Of a stretch of 64,000 bases of DNA, positions 27,699 through 36,565 are shown one piece after another. Position numbers and translations under genes: made by a program. The stretch is taken from assembly GCF_014269185.2 (NCBI RefSeq), contig NZ_JABWRZ020000001.1, positions 2,939,001-3,003,000 of the forward strand, read 5' to 3'. The notes under the pieces are model-generated. The model made no database searches. It had not been told where the DNA came from and saw only the letters and a list, made by a program, of their open reading frames with translations. Source of the stretch: Pseudomonas oryzicola. Lineage in GTDB: Bacteria; Pseudomonadota; Gammaproteobacteria; Pseudomonadales; Pseudomonadaceae. Within the stretch, counting starts at the first letter, position 1, and each line of letters starts with the position of its first letter.

Positions 27699-28084
27699 TG
27701 ACGGCCTTCTATGCCGGCTTCGGCTGCCGCCGGGGTTGCCCGGCGGAGGCATTGGAAGCGTTGCTGCACCAGGCCCTGAGCAATCAGCGCCTGGCGTTGG
27801 CCGACCTGCATGGTATCGCCAGTATCAGCCTGAAGGCCGACGAACCTGGCCTGCAACAGCTGGCCGAACGCCTCGCCGTGCCCCTGGTGCTGTACCCTAC
27901 CGCGCAGCTACAAGCCTACCAGGCGCAGCTCAGCCACCGCTCTGCCACAGCGCATGCCCACAGCGGCTGCTGGGGCGTGGCAGAAAGCTCAGCACTGGCG
28001 TTGGCCACCCAGCGACGTGGCACCGCCAGGTTGCTGCTGACGCGTCAGGTACTGGGCCCGGCGACCCTCGCCCTGGCCTGTTGA
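27698..28084 (+). CDS. cobE: Cobalamin biosynthesis protein CobE
   Basis: A 128-residue protein of the CobE/CbiG C-terminal family. It opens with GFGCRRGCPAEALEALL and has the SISLKADEPGLQQLAERL and GCWGVAESSALALA stretches typical of the family. It works in the aerobic corrin pathway near the C-20 deacetylation/ring-contraction steps, with exact chemistry unclear. Its ATG overlaps the cbtA stop by one base, so it is coupled. Confidence 0.85.
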   Translation: MTAFYAGFGCRRGCPAEALEALLHQALSNQRLALADLHGIASISLKADEPGLQQLAERLAVPLVLYPTAQLQAYQAQLSHRSATAHAHSGCWGVAESSALALATQRRGTARLLLTRQVLGPATLALAC

Positions 28085-28118
28085 AGGTTTCACCGCAACT
28101 TTTCTGCAAGGACTTTCC

Positions 28119-28871
28119 ATGACGGTCTATTTCATCGGTGCCGGCCCTGGCGACCCGGAACTGATCACAGTCAAGGGGCAACGGCTGATCCGCCAGTGCC
28201 CGGTGATCATCTATGCCGGCTCGCTGGTCCCTGCCGCGGTGCTCGCGGGCCATCAGGCCGAGACCGTGATCAACAGTGCCGAACTGCACCTGGAGCAGAT
28301 CATCGCCGCCATGCGCAGCGCGCATGAGCGAGGCCATGACGTGGCCCGGGTACATAGCGGCGACCCCAGCCTGTACGGCGCCATTGGCGAACAGATCCGC
28401 CACCTGCAGGCGTTGGGCATCGATTACCAGATCGTTCCAGGGGTCACTGCCACAGCGGCCAGCGCCGCCCTGCTCGGCTGCGAACTGACCCTGCCGAACG
28501 TCGCCCAGACGATCATCCTGACCCGCTATGGCGATAGCTCGCCAATGCCACCCGGCGAGCAATTGGGCGACCTGGCGCGGCATGGCAGCACGCTGGCGAT
28601 TCACCTGGGGGTCCGGCACCTGCCGCGCATTGTCGATGAATTGCTGCCGCACTACGGCGCCCACTGCCCGGTGGCGGTGGTGCATCGCGCCACCTGGCCA
28701 GACCAGGACTGGGTGCGTGGCACCTTGGGCGATATCGTCCAACGCGCAGCAGCGAAGGACTTTCGGCGTACCACGCTGATCCTGGTCGGCCCTGTGCTCG
28801 GCGACACACCGTTCGCCGAGTCGGCTTTGTACCGTGCCGGGCACGCCCATCTGTATCGCCCTGGAAACTGA
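28119..28871 (+). CDS. cobM: Precorrin-4 C11-methyltransferase CobM
   Basis: A 250-residue SAM-dependent tetrapyrrole methylase. The glycine motif VYFIGAGPGDPELITVKG opens the protein and ARVHSGDPSLYGAIGEQ and YQIVPGVTATAASAALL complete the active site. It methylates precorrin-4 at C-11 in aerobic cobalamin synthesis. It ends the cbtB-cbtA-cobE-cobM unit, 34 bp after cobE. Confidence 0.93.
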   Translation: MTVYFIGAGPGDPELITVKGQRLIRQCPVIIYAGSLVPAAVLAGHQAETVINSAELHLEQIIAAMRSAHERGHDVARVHSGDPSLYGAIGEQIRHLQALGIDYQIVPGVTATAASAALLGCELTLPNVAQTIILTRYGDSSPMPPGEQLGDLARHGSTLAIHLGVRHLPRIVDELLPHYGAHCPVAVVHRATWPDQDWVRGTLGDIVQRAAAKDFRRTTLILVGPVLGDTPFAESALYRAGHAHLYRPGN

Positions 28872-28900
28872 GCATTGCCAGGCTCGTCGCAGGCATAGCA

Positions 28901-28930
28901 GACTCCCTGTTCCTACCGCGAACAGGAGTC
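28901..28930 (+). promoter_or_regulatory. Hairpin sequestering the DUF1272 ribosome site
   Basis: GACTCC-C-TGTTC (28901-28912) pairs with GAACAGGAGTC (28920-28930), leaving one bulged C and a 7-nt loop. The right arm contains the AGGAG Shine-Dalgarno (28924-28928) of the next gene. It could also serve as the end signal of the cob transcript, but the lack of a T tract favours translational control. Confidence 0.5.
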
Positions 28931-28936
28931 ATGCCA

Positions 28937-29179
28937 ATGCTGGATCTACGCCCCAACTGCGAGTGCTGCGATACCAACCTGCCGGGTGACAGCCCTGATG
29001 CGTTGATTTGCTCGTTCGAATGCACGTTCTGCCGCACCTGTGCCGAAACCCGTTTCCAGGGGCGCTGCCCGAACTGCTCCGGCCAGCTGGTGGCCCGCCC
29101 GACGCGGGTTGGCCAGGCGCTGACCAACAATCCTGCCTCAACCCAGCGTGTGAACAAGGCGCATGCCGCCTGCGCTTGA
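28937..29179 (+). CDS. DUF1272 zinc-ribbon-like small protein
   Basis: An 80-residue protein with eight cysteines in the DUF1272 order: CECC near the start, CSFECTFCRTC in the middle, then CPNC, as expected for a small zinc-binding fold. Function is unknown. The ATG at 28937 is chosen because AGGAG at 28924-28928 suits it; an ATG at 28931 is too close. The ribosome site lies in the stem of a hairpin. Confidence 0.85.
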   Translation: MLDLRPNCECCDTNLPGDSPDALICSFECTFCRTCAETRFQGRCPNCSGQLVARPTRVGQALTNNPASTQRVNKAHAACA

Positions 29180-29348
29180 CCGACCTCAACCAATGGACAT
29201 CACCGCTTTGGTAGGGTGATGCTTCCCATATTTGTAGGACTTTTCAACAACAAGCGCGGGGACTTTCAACACTTCTATACTCGGCATTACCAAATTTCGG
29301 GAATGGTCGTATCGTGCAGCGCTTCCGATAAACCCACTTGCCGACGTA

Positions 29349-29367
29349 TTCCTGAGTGTTCCAGGAA
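29349..29367. promoter_or_regulatory. Small inverted repeat upstream of response-regulator gene
   Basis: TTCCTG-agtgttc-CAGGAA is a 6-bp perfect inverted repeat 31 bp before the response-regulator start. Autoregulation by the NarL-type product is possible; evidence is positional only. Confidence 0.3.
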
Positions 29368-29397
29368 GCGGACCACATCCCGACAGGAGTTTCCCTC

Positions 29398-30012
29398 ATG
29401 ACAACCGTACTGATTGTTGACGACCACCCCATCGTCCGGCTGTCCTTGCGCATACTGCTCGAGCGCGAGCGCTTCCATGTCATCGGTGAGACCGGCAATG
29501 GCAGTGAAGTGGCGCAGGTAGCGCGCGAACTGCGCCCGGATGTGGTCATTCTCGATATCGGCCTGCCCGGTCTGGATGGCATGGAGGTGATCAAACGCCT
29601 GCAATGCCTGGAGCCGGTGCCCAAGATCATGGTCCTGACCGGGCAAGCGACCGACCTGTACGTACGGCGCTGCCTGGACGCCGGGATCGGTGCCTTCGTC
29701 ACCAAGGAAGAAGACCACGAGGCATTGCTGTTTGCCCTCAAGGCCCTGGTCAAGGGCTACTCGACTTTCCCGCAGATGTCGGTCAACAGCAACTCCCTGG
29801 AAAGCGAGCCGGTGCGCCTGGCCAGCCTGTCCAACCGTGAAATGGAAGTGCTGCGGCGCCTGGCGCGCGGCGAGAACAACAAGAACATCGGCTTCTGCAT
29901 GAACCTCAGCGCCAAGACCATCAGCACCTACCGGGGCCGCATCATGGAAAAACTCAAGACCGAATCCCTGGTGGAAATGGTCGACCTGGCCAAGCGCAAC
30001 GGTGCCCAGTGA
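29398..30012 (+). CDS. BvgA/EvgA-like response regulator (NarL/LuxR family)
   Basis: A 204-residue regulator. Residues 1-~120 are a receiver domain (acidic pair in IVDDHP, phospho-acceptor Asp in VVILDIGLPG near residue 53, Lys in FVTKEED); residues ~140-200 are a LuxR-type helix-turn-helix (LSNREMEVLRRLARG ... KTISTYRGRIMEKL). AGGAG at 29385-29389 supports the start. The BvgS-like hybrid kinase gene begins 13 bp after its stop, so this is the kinase's output. Target genes are unknown. Confidence 0.88.
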   Translation: MTTVLIVDDHPIVRLSLRILLERERFHVIGETGNGSEVAQVARELRPDVVILDIGLPGLDGMEVIKRLQCLEPVPKIMVLTGQATDLYVRRCLDAGIGAFVTKEEDHEALLFALKALVKGYSTFPQMSVNSNSLESEPVRLASLSNREMEVLRRLARGENNKNIGFCMNLSAKTISTYRGRIMEKLKTESLVEMVDLAKRNGAQ

Positions 30013-30025
30013 GCGTGCAGCCGCG

Positions 30026-33000
30026 ATGAAACACCTGCTGGCGAGCGCCCTCCTGGCCGTTGCTCTGGCCAGTTCCAGTGCGCTGCTGGCCAACAGCGAG
30101 CCCCGCCAGTTGCTGGCCCGCTCGCTCAGTGCCGCCGCTCCATTGGCACTCTCCAGCGAGGACCGGCAATGGTTGCAGCAACGTCAACGTCTGCTGCTGG
30201 GCAGTTCGCGGCCCGACTACCCGCCGCTGGAAATCAATGTCAGCCAACGTGACTATGAAGGTCTGAGCGCCGATTACGCAGGCATCATTGGCGAGCAGCT
30301 AGGCGTCGATATCGAGGTACGCCGTTTCGACAGCCGCCACGAAGCCATTGCTGCGCTACGCGATGGCCGTATCGACCTGTTGGGCAGTTCCAACGCATTC
30401 GAGGCGGCCGACGCCCAGCTCAGTCTCAGTGCCCCTTACGCCGAAGACCTTCCGGTCATCGTCACCCGCGAGGGACAGCGCTTGAAAAGCGCCTCGGACC
30501 TCGCTGGCCTGCGCCTGGCCATGGTCGACCACTACTTGCCCGCCAACACTGTCCATGCCCTGTATCCCAAGGCCCACCTAAGCCTGTATCGCTCCACCCT
30601 CGCTGGCCTGGCTGCCGTCGAACTGGGTGAGGCCGACGCCTACCTGGGCGATGCCATCAGCACCGACTTCACGATTGGCAAGAGTTACCAGGGCACATTG
30701 AAGATCGATCACTTCTGTCAGGTCGCGCCCGGAGCGTTTGCCTTCGCCCTGGCCAATGACAACCCGCGCCTGCGCCGGCTGGTCGACAAGGCGCTGACGC
30801 GCATCAGCGAAAGCGAACGCTTGAACATCCTGCGTCGCTGGAGTAGCGGCAACACCAGCCTGCTGCTGCAGCGCCACCTTGCCGCCCTGACCGATGAAGA
30901 AGAAGCCTGGATTGCCGCCAATCCCAACGTCAGCGTACTGATCAATACATCGCTGGCACCGCTGACCTTCAACGATGCCCAGCATCACCCCAGCGGCATC
31001 ACCCTCGATCTGCTCAAGCAGATATCGCTGCGCACGGGGCTACGCTTCCGGCCGGTCGAAAGCCCTTCGGCACATGCGATGATCGAGCGCCTGATGCGTG
31101 GTGATGCGCAGATGATCGGTGCCCTGGGTTACGGTGCGGACCGTTCGAAGCGATTGCGCTATACCCGCCCCTACCTGGTCAGCCCACGGGTACTGGTCAC
31201 CCGCAGCGAGCCCACGTCGCCCGTACTGGCCAACGCCCTGCACGGCCAGCGCATTGCCTTGGTACGCGGCTCCCCGCAACGGGCCATGTTGCAGCGGCGC
31301 TACCCCCAGGCCAAAGTGGTCGAGGTGGATAACCCGCTGGGCCTGATGGAGGCCGTGGCCAACGGCGATGCAGACGTCGCCCTCAGCAGCCATATCAATG
31401 CAGCCTACTACATCAACCACGTGTTCAAGGACCGCTTGCGCATCACCACTGTGCTCGACGAAGACCCAGCCGTCGCGGCCTTTGCCGTGGCCGCAGATCA
31501 GCCCCAGCTGCAGGCAATCCTCGACAAGGCACTGCTGAGCATCCCCCCGGACGAACTGGACCAGTTGATCAACCGCTGGCGCACCAGCACCCTGGTCAGC
31601 GACAGCCCCTGGCGTGACTACCGCACCCTGGCCCTGCAGGTACTGGTGCTGTCGGCCTTGCTGCTGGCCGGGGTGGTGTTCTGGAACAGCTACCTGCGCA
31701 AACTGATCAATCAGCGCACCGAGGCCCAGCATGCCCTGCAAGCGCAGTTGGCACTGAGCCGAGGCCTGCTGGAGCAACTGCGTCAGGCCAAGGACGATGC
31801 CGAGCAGGCCAGCCAGACCAAAAGTACTTTCCTGGCCACCATGAGCCATGAAATCCGTACCCCGATGAATGCGGTGATCGGCTTGCTCGAGTTGGCCCTG
31901 GAAGATAGCCGCAGCGGCCACTGCGACTCCCAGACCTTGCAAACCGCGCACGATTCGGCCATCGGCTTGCTTGAGCTGATCGGCGATATTCTTGACATTT
32001 CCCGTATCGAATCCGGGCATATCACCCTGCAGCCGGTGCCCACCAACCTGGTCGAGCTGGTACGGGCCAGTGTGCGTGTGTTCGAAGGCAACGCGCGAGC
32101 CAAAGGCCTGCACCTGCACAGCGAACTGCCTGCTGCGCCGCTTTGGGTCCTGGCTGATCCGCTGCGCCTCAAGCAAGTGTTGTCCAACCTGATCAGCAAC
32201 GCCATCAAGTTCACCGACCGTGGCGAGGTCCAGGCCAGCCTGCTGCTCCTGGCCTCCGACACCGACCAACTGACGGTGGAACTGACGGTGCGGGACACAG
32301 GCATCGGCATCAGCCCTGCCGACCAGGCCCGGCTGTTCAGCGCCTTTGTCCAGGCCGAGGGCCCGCGGGCCCGCCAGGGCGCGGGCCTGGGCCTGGTCAT
32401 CAGCCGAACCCTGGCCGAGCTGATGGGCGGTACCTTGAGCTTGCAGAGCGTCGAAGGCGTGGGCACCAAGGTGCAGATCAACCTGCAACTGCCCGCCTGT
32501 ACAGCACCGTCCCAGGCCGAACAGGATGCCCCGCCACTGGAAAGCAGCAGCGGCCCGCTGAACATACTGGTGGTCGACGACTACCCCGCCAACCTGCTGC
32601 TGCTGGAGCGCCAGCTGCATAGCCTGGGGCACTGCGTGACATTGGCCGAAAACGGCGAAGTCGCGCTGGCACACTGGCAGACCGCTCACTTCGACCTGGT
32701 GATTACCGATTGCAGCATGCCGGTCATGGACGGCCACCAGTTGACCCGTCGTATCCGCAGCCTCGAGGGCGAGCGCGGCCTGGCGCCGTGCCGGATTCTC
32801 GGCGTGACCGCCAACGCCCAGGCCGAGGAGCGCGCCCGCTGCCTGGCCAGCGGCATGGACGAATGCCTGTTCAAACCGATCGGCCTACGTACGCTCAAGA
32901 CCCATCTGTCCCAGGCCCAGCCCCGGCACCAGCCACCAGCACACCCCGCCAGTGGGTTCGACCTCGGCGAGCTGCGCCACCTGACCCAGGACGATGAACA

Positions 33001-33295
33001 ACTGACCCGGCATTTGCTGGAACAACTGTCGCAAAGCGTCAGCGAAGACCTGGCCACGTTGCGCGCACTGGCTGCAGACGCTCCCGACGAGGCCGTGAGC
33101 GCCCTGGCTCACCGGATCAAGGGCGGCGCGAAGATGCTCAAGATGCGCGCGCTGGTCAAAGCGTGCGAAGCCATCGAACAGGCCCAGGGTCAGGGCCTGC
33201 CAACGGCGCAACTGCGCCCGCAACTTGAACACAGCTTGCAGACGCTGCTAGGCGAGCTGGGCGATGCGCTCAGTGCAATTGCAGCGTCGAACTGA
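30026..33295 (+). CDS. BvgS/EvgS-like hybrid sensor histidine kinase
   Basis: About 1,089 residues. Order: signal peptide; two tandem periplasmic solute-binding (SBP_bac_3, Venus flytrap) domains at ~50-275 and ~300-530; one membrane helix at ~540-560; short coiled linker; HisKA with the phospho-His in [14 protein letters not shown] near residue 608; HATPase_c ([19 protein letters not shown]); receiver with Asp in [13 protein letters not shown] near 895; C-terminal Hpt with [12 protein letters not shown] near 1029. This is a complete four-step phosphorelay feeding the upstream response regulator. Unlike BvgS it seems to lack a PAS domain before HisKA. The ligand is unknown. Its last 26 bases overlap the convergent chemoreceptor gene. 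Confidence 0.92.
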   Translation: MKHLLASALLAVALASSSALLANSEPRQLLARSLSAAAPLALSSEDRQWLQQRQRLLLGSSRPDYPPLEINVSQRDYEGLSADYAGIIGEQLGVDIEVRRFDSRHEAIAALRDGRIDLLGSSNAFEAADAQLSLSAPYAEDLPVIVTREGQRLKSASDLAGLRLAMVDHYLPANTVHALYPKAHLSLYRSTLAGLAAVELGEADAYLGDAISTDFTIGKSYQGTLKIDHFCQVAPGAFAFALANDNPRLRRLVDKALTRISESERLNILRRWSSGNTSLLLQRHLAALTDEEEAWIAANPNVSVLINTSLAPLTFNDAQHHPSGITLDLLKQISLRTGLRFRPVESPSAHAMIERLMRGDAQMIGALGYGADRSKRLRYTRPYLVSPRVLVTRSEPTSPVLANALHGQRIALVRGSPQRAMLQRRYPQAKVVEVDNPLGLMEAVANGDADVALSSHINAAYYINHVFKDRLRITTVLDEDPAVAAFAVAADQPQLQAILDKALLSIPPDELDQLINRWRTSTLVSDSPWRDYRTLALQVLVLSALLLAGVVFWNSYLRKLINQRTEAQHALQAQLALSRGLLEQLRQAKDDAEQASQTKSTFLATMSHEIRTPMNAVIGLLELALEDSRSGHCDSQTLQTAHDSAIGLLELIGDILDISRIESGHITLQPVPTNLVELVRASVRVFEGNARAKGLHLHSELPAAPLWVLADPLRLKQVLSNLISNAIKFTDRGEVQASLLLLASDTDQLTVELTVRDTGIGISPADQARLFSAFVQAEGPRARQGAGLGLVISRTLAELMGGTLSLQSVEGVGTKVQINLQLPACTAPSQAEQDAPPLESSSGPLNILVVDDYPANLLLLERQLHSLGHCVTLAENGEVALAHWQTAHFDLVITDCSMPVMDGHQLTRRIRSLEGERGLAPCRILGVTANAQAEERARCLASGMDECLFKPIGLRTLKTHLSQAQPRHQPPAHPASGFDLGELRHLTQDDEQLTRHLLEQLSQSVSEDLATLRALAADAPDEAVSALAHRIKGGAKMLKMRALVKACEAIEQAQGQGLPTAQLRPQLEHSLQTLLGELGDALSAIAASN

Positions 33296-34589
33296 TCTGG
33301 CTGATGGCATCCACCACGTGCCGTGAACCCTGCTGAATTTCCATGATCACCGTGCCGGCCTCGTTGGCCAGGGCCACGCCATGCCCGGTGCGGGTCAGGC
33401 TGGATTGCATGCTGGCCACCGCCAACAGTGACAGGTCATGGTTCTGCCGCACTACCTCGACAATTTCCAGGGTGGCCTTGCTGGTCCGCGCCGCCAGGCT
33501 GCGCACCTCGTCGGCTACCACGGCAAAACCGCGACCGTGCTCGCCGGCGCGGGCCGCCTCGATGGCTGCATTCAACGCCAGCAGATTGGTCTGGTCGGCA
33601 ATCCCGCGAATGGTCAGCACGATCTGGCCGATCACATCCGACTGTTTACTCACCGCATCGATGCTGCGAGCAGCGTCGTTAAGCTCATGGGAGATCTGTT
33701 CGATCACCTGCACGGCCTGCTGCACCACCTGGGTGCCCTTGCGTGCGCAGGCGTCGGTTTGCACCGAGCTGGCATGGGCGGCATCGGCAGCACTCTGCTG
33801 GGTACTGACTTGGCGAGTGATGTCGCTGGCGAACTTGACCACCTTGTACAAGCGGCCCTTGCTGTCGAAGATCGGGTTGTAGGAAGCCTCCAGATAGACC
33901 GTCCGGCCGTGCTTGTCGAGGCGCTCGAAGCGGTGCGAATGGTATTCGCCACGGTTGAGCGATGCCCAGAACTCGCGGTAGCCTGCCGACTCGCGCTCAT
34001 GCGCCAGGCAGAACAACCCGTGATGGCGGCCGATCACCTCTTCCAGGCGATAGCCCATGGTGTCGAGAAAGTTCTGGTTGGCCGTGATCACCCGGCCTTG
34101 CGGGGTGAACTCGATTACCGCCATCGACCGGCTGATGGCCTTGAGCAGGCTTTCGCTCTCGTGTTCCTCGACCACCCGCTGGCTGATATCGGACGCTATC
34201 TTGATCACACTGCTGACCTGCTGCGGCTCATCCAGCACCGGCATGTAGCTGGCCTCCAGCCAGACTTCGCGGCCAGCCTTGGCGACGCGCTCGAAGGTTC
34301 CGCTGATGGCTTTGCTCTGCCCGAGCTCACGCCACAATTGCTGGTATTCCGCGCTTTTCGCATAGTCCGGGTGGCAGAACAGCCGGTGATGCTTGCCGCG
34401 CAATTCGTCGGCGCTGTAACCCATGGCCTGGCAGAAACGTTCGTTGGCGTCGAGGATGGTGCCGTCGGGGGCGAACTCGATCATGGCCATTGAGTGGCTG
34501 ATCGCCGCCAGCTTGGCCTGCAGGCCGGCCAAAGCCTGTTGGCTGCGCCGGATCTCGACCAGATCGGATTTGCGATGAAAATCGAACAT
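33270..34589 (-). CDS. Soluble PAS-PAS methyl-accepting chemotaxis protein (BdlA-like)
   Basis: A 439-residue chemoreceptor with no signal peptide or membrane helix. Two PAS domains (~25-125 and ~145-250; both with IEF...N..F...MGY and a FERV/FERL strand) precede a cytoplasmic signalling domain whose hairpin tip ([19 protein letters not shown]) is intact. The layout matches P. aeruginosa BdlA, a biofilm-dispersal protein, and Aer-like redox sensors. AGGAGG precedes the ATG at 34589. It converges on the hybrid kinase gene with a 26-bp coding overlap. Confidence 0.88.
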   Translation of the reverse strand: MFDFHRKSDLVEIRRSQQALAGLQAKLAAISHSMAMIEFAPDGTILDANERFCQAMGYSADELRGKHHRLFCHPDYAKSAEYQQLWRELGQSKAISGTFERVAKAGREVWLEASYMPVLDEPQQVSSVIKIASDISQRVVEEHESESLLKAISRSMAVIEFTPQGRVITANQNFLDTMGYRLEEVIGRHHGLFCLAHERESAGYREFWASLNRGEYHSHRFERLDKHGRTVYLEASYNPIFDSKGRLYKVVKFASDITRQVSTQQSAADAAHASSVQTDACARKGTQVVQQAVQVIEQISHELNDAARSIDAVSKQSDVIGQIVLTIRGIADQTNLLALNAAIEAARAGEHGRGFAVVADEVRSLAARTSKATLEIVEVVRQNHDLSLLAVASMQSSLTRTGHGVALANEAGTVIMEIQQGSRHVVDAISQISSTLQLH

Positions 34590-34691
34590 GGCGACGGCCT
34601 CCTGTATGCGCGGTGTCCTGAGCATAGATCGCCGTCAGGGCCATGCAAGCACAGTGCCATCACCTTTGCGCGCTACAGAGTCGTTCGACGT

Positions 34692-35711
34692 TCAGGTACT
34701 TTCCCGCACCATCAATTCGAAGCCAAGGTCCTGCTGGGCGTTCGGTACCCGCTTGCCATCGAGCAACGCCAGCAGCGCTTGTGCCGCACCGCGTCCTACG
34801 GCGGCCCTGGGCGTGCGAATCGACGTCAGCCGCGGCACCATGTGCGCCGAAGCCGGCAGGTCGTTGAAACCGACCATCGCCACCTGCCGTGGCACCTCGA
34901 CCCCTTGGCGCAACGCCTGCAGAACCGCGCCCTGGGCCAGGTCGTCGTTGCAGAAGAAGATGCCGTCGACATCCGGCGCCTGTTGCAGCAGCTGGCTGAA
35001 CAGCGCGCTACCGAGGGCGATGGAAGACGGTTCCGGCGCCAGCACCTCCAGCTCGGCCGCCTGCAAGCCGGCCTCGGCCAGCGCCTGGCGGAAGCCTTCG
35101 GCGCGCTGCATCACCCGTGGGTCGAGCTGCGCAGCAATAAACGCCAGGCGCTTGCGCCCGCGTTCGATCAAATGGCGCGCCGCAGCGCGGCCGGCCTGCT
35201 GCTGGGAAAAACCGACCGACAATGCCCCGGCATCGCCGTTCAGTTCCATCATGTGCACACAGGGCACACCACTGGCCGCCAGCATTTGCCGCGACGCCTC
35301 GCTGCGCTCGAAACCGGTCAACAGCATGCCGCAGGGCTGGTAGGCCAGGTAATTGCGGATCAGGTTCTCTTCCTCGGCCAGATCGTAGTGATAGTTGCCG
35401 ATCAATACCTCCAACCCACGCGGACGCATGACATCGTGGATGGCTTCCAGCGTGTCGATGAACAGCTGGTTGGACAACGAAGGTATCAATACCACCACCG
35501 ACTGGCTGCGGGCCGAGGCCAGGGCACGGGCCGCCGGGTTCGCCACATAGCCCAGGCTCGCCGCTGCGGCAAGGACCTTTTCCACCAGCTCCGGGGCAAC
35601 CGTGCTGACGCCACGCAAGGCGCGCGATGCGGTAATCGGGGAAACCCCGGAATGCCTGGCAACTTCTGCCAGGGTAGGACGACCTGTAGTGCGAGAGCCG
35701 ATGCGGGACAT
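34692..35711 (-). CDS. gnuR: LacI-family gluconate repressor
   Basis: A 339-residue LacI/GalR regulator (helix-turn-helix TLAEVARHSGVSPITASRAL, hinge YVANPAARALASARS, effector domain ~65-335). It is divergent from gluconokinase and followed on the other strand by the GntP-type permease, which identifies it as the gluconate repressor (GntR/GnuR of pseudomonads, LacI-type, not the GntR family). Shared operator-like sites in both promoters fit negative control of gnuK, gntP and itself. No good Shine-Dalgarno is visible before the ATG. Confidence 0.9.
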   Translation of the reverse strand: MSRIGSRTTGRPTLAEVARHSGVSPITASRALRGVSTVAPELVEKVLAAAASLGYVANPAARALASARSQSVVVLIPSLSNQLFIDTLEAIHDVMRPRGLEVLIGNYHYDLAEEENLIRNYLAYQPCGMLLTGFERSEASRQMLAASGVPCVHMMELNGDAGALSVGFSQQQAGRAAARHLIERGRKRLAFIAAQLDPRVMQRAEGFRQALAEAGLQAAELEVLAPEPSSIALGSALFSQLLQQAPDVDGIFFCNDDLAQGAVLQALRQGVEVPRQVAMVGFNDLPASAHMVPRLTSIRTPRAAVGRGAAQALLALLDGKRVPNAQQDLGFELMVREST

Positions 35712-35756
35712 GAATGTTGTAATTTTACTACTTGCAAGGAAAGGGAACGGCCACTA

Positions 35757-35770
35757 AGGTAGCGCTGTCT
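35757..35770. promoter_or_regulatory. Candidate gluconate-repressor operator 1
   Basis: AGGTAGCGCTGTCT, read on the other strand as AGACAGCGCTACCT, lies 46 bp upstream of the repressor's start codon. It shares the palindromic AGCGCT core and flanks with two further copies at gnuK and gntP, so it is probably an autoregulatory site. Confidence 0.75.
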
Positions 35771-35884
35771 CAGGACGCAGGCAACGTAATCTTTGGTCGC
35801 AGCCATCATCGGCTCGCCGCCGAGCGTCCATACTGCGTAAGACAAGATCAATAACACCGGGGAGGTGACTGTTCGTCGGCGACG

Positions 35885-35898
35885 AGACAGCGCTATCT
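35885..35898. promoter_or_regulatory. Candidate gluconate-repressor operator 2
   Basis: AGACAGCGCTATCT, nearly perfectly symmetric, lies 18 bp before the gluconokinase start codon, overlapping the region just upstream of its ribosome site. Confidence 0.75.
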
Positions 35899-35916
35899 CA
35901 CCCGCAGGAGGTACTG

Positions 35917-36456
35917 ATGAATTCTCCCCTGTCTGCCATCGTGGTGATGGGCGTGGCCGGTTGCGGCAAGAGCTGCATCGGCGCAGCCATCGCCGCCCGA
36001 AGCGGTGGCCGCCTGATCGAAGGCGACGCTTTCCACCCTGCCGAAAATATCCGCAAGATGAGCGCTGGCATCCCCCTGGACGACAGCGACCGTGCTGGCT
36101 GGCTGGTGCGCCTCGGCGAGGAACTGCAGGCAACCACCCAGGCGGGTGAGCGTCCGATCCTGACCTGCTCGGCACTCAAGCGCCGCTACCGCGAAACCCT
36201 GCGCCAGGCCATGCCCGGGCTGGTATTCGTGTTCCTCGAACTGTCCCCCGCCGAGGCGGAAAAACGCGTGCTGGCCCGCCCTGGGCATTTCATGCCGGCA
36301 AGCCTCATCGACAGCCAGTTCGCCGCCCTGGAATCGCCACGTGGCGAACCCCTGACCCTGGCTCTTGACGCCACCCAGCCCGTGGAAGCGCTTGCCGAAG
36401 CGGTGGACAGCTGGCTAAAGCAGCACGGTGAGCGGAGCCTGGCACAAACCGCCTGA
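35917..36456 (+). CDS. gnuK: Gluconokinase
   Basis: A 179-residue GntK-type kinase. The Walker A motif GVAGCGKSCIG begins near residue 10; EGDAFHPAENIRKMSAGIPL, the gluconate-binding stretch, and CSALKRRYRE are all family marks. It phosphorylates gluconate to 6-phosphogluconate with ATP. AGGAGG lies six bases before the ATG. It is divergent from its repressor and precedes the permease by 109 bp. Confidence 0.93.
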   Translation: MNSPLSAIVVMGVAGCGKSCIGAAIAARSGGRLIEGDAFHPAENIRKMSAGIPLDDSDRAGWLVRLGEELQATTQAGERPILTCSALKRRYRETLRQAMPGLVFVFLELSPAEAEKRVLARPGHFMPASLIDSQFAALESPRGEPLTLALDATQPVEALAEAVDSWLKQHGERSLAQTA

Positions 36457-36481
36457 CCCGGCGGCTTCACCGGCTTGGCAA

Positions 36482-36495
36482 AGACAGCGCTACCC
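36482..36495. promoter_or_regulatory. Candidate gluconate-repressor operator 3
   Basis: AGACAGCGCTACCC lies in the gnuK-gntP gap, 70 bp before the permease start, suggesting that gntP has its own repressor-controlled promoter as well as any read-through from gnuK. Confidence 0.7.
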
Positions 36496-36565
36496 GACCC
36501 GTATATGCGGGCAAAGTTTCAAAAAATCTACGCCAAAACAACGATAATACCGAGGCCTTCAAACC

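Noticed and set aside
31040..32737. A 565-codon minus-strand frame inside the BvgS-like kinase gene
   Set aside because: All domain motifs lie on the plus strand; the antisense product has no recognisable domain and arises from codon bias.
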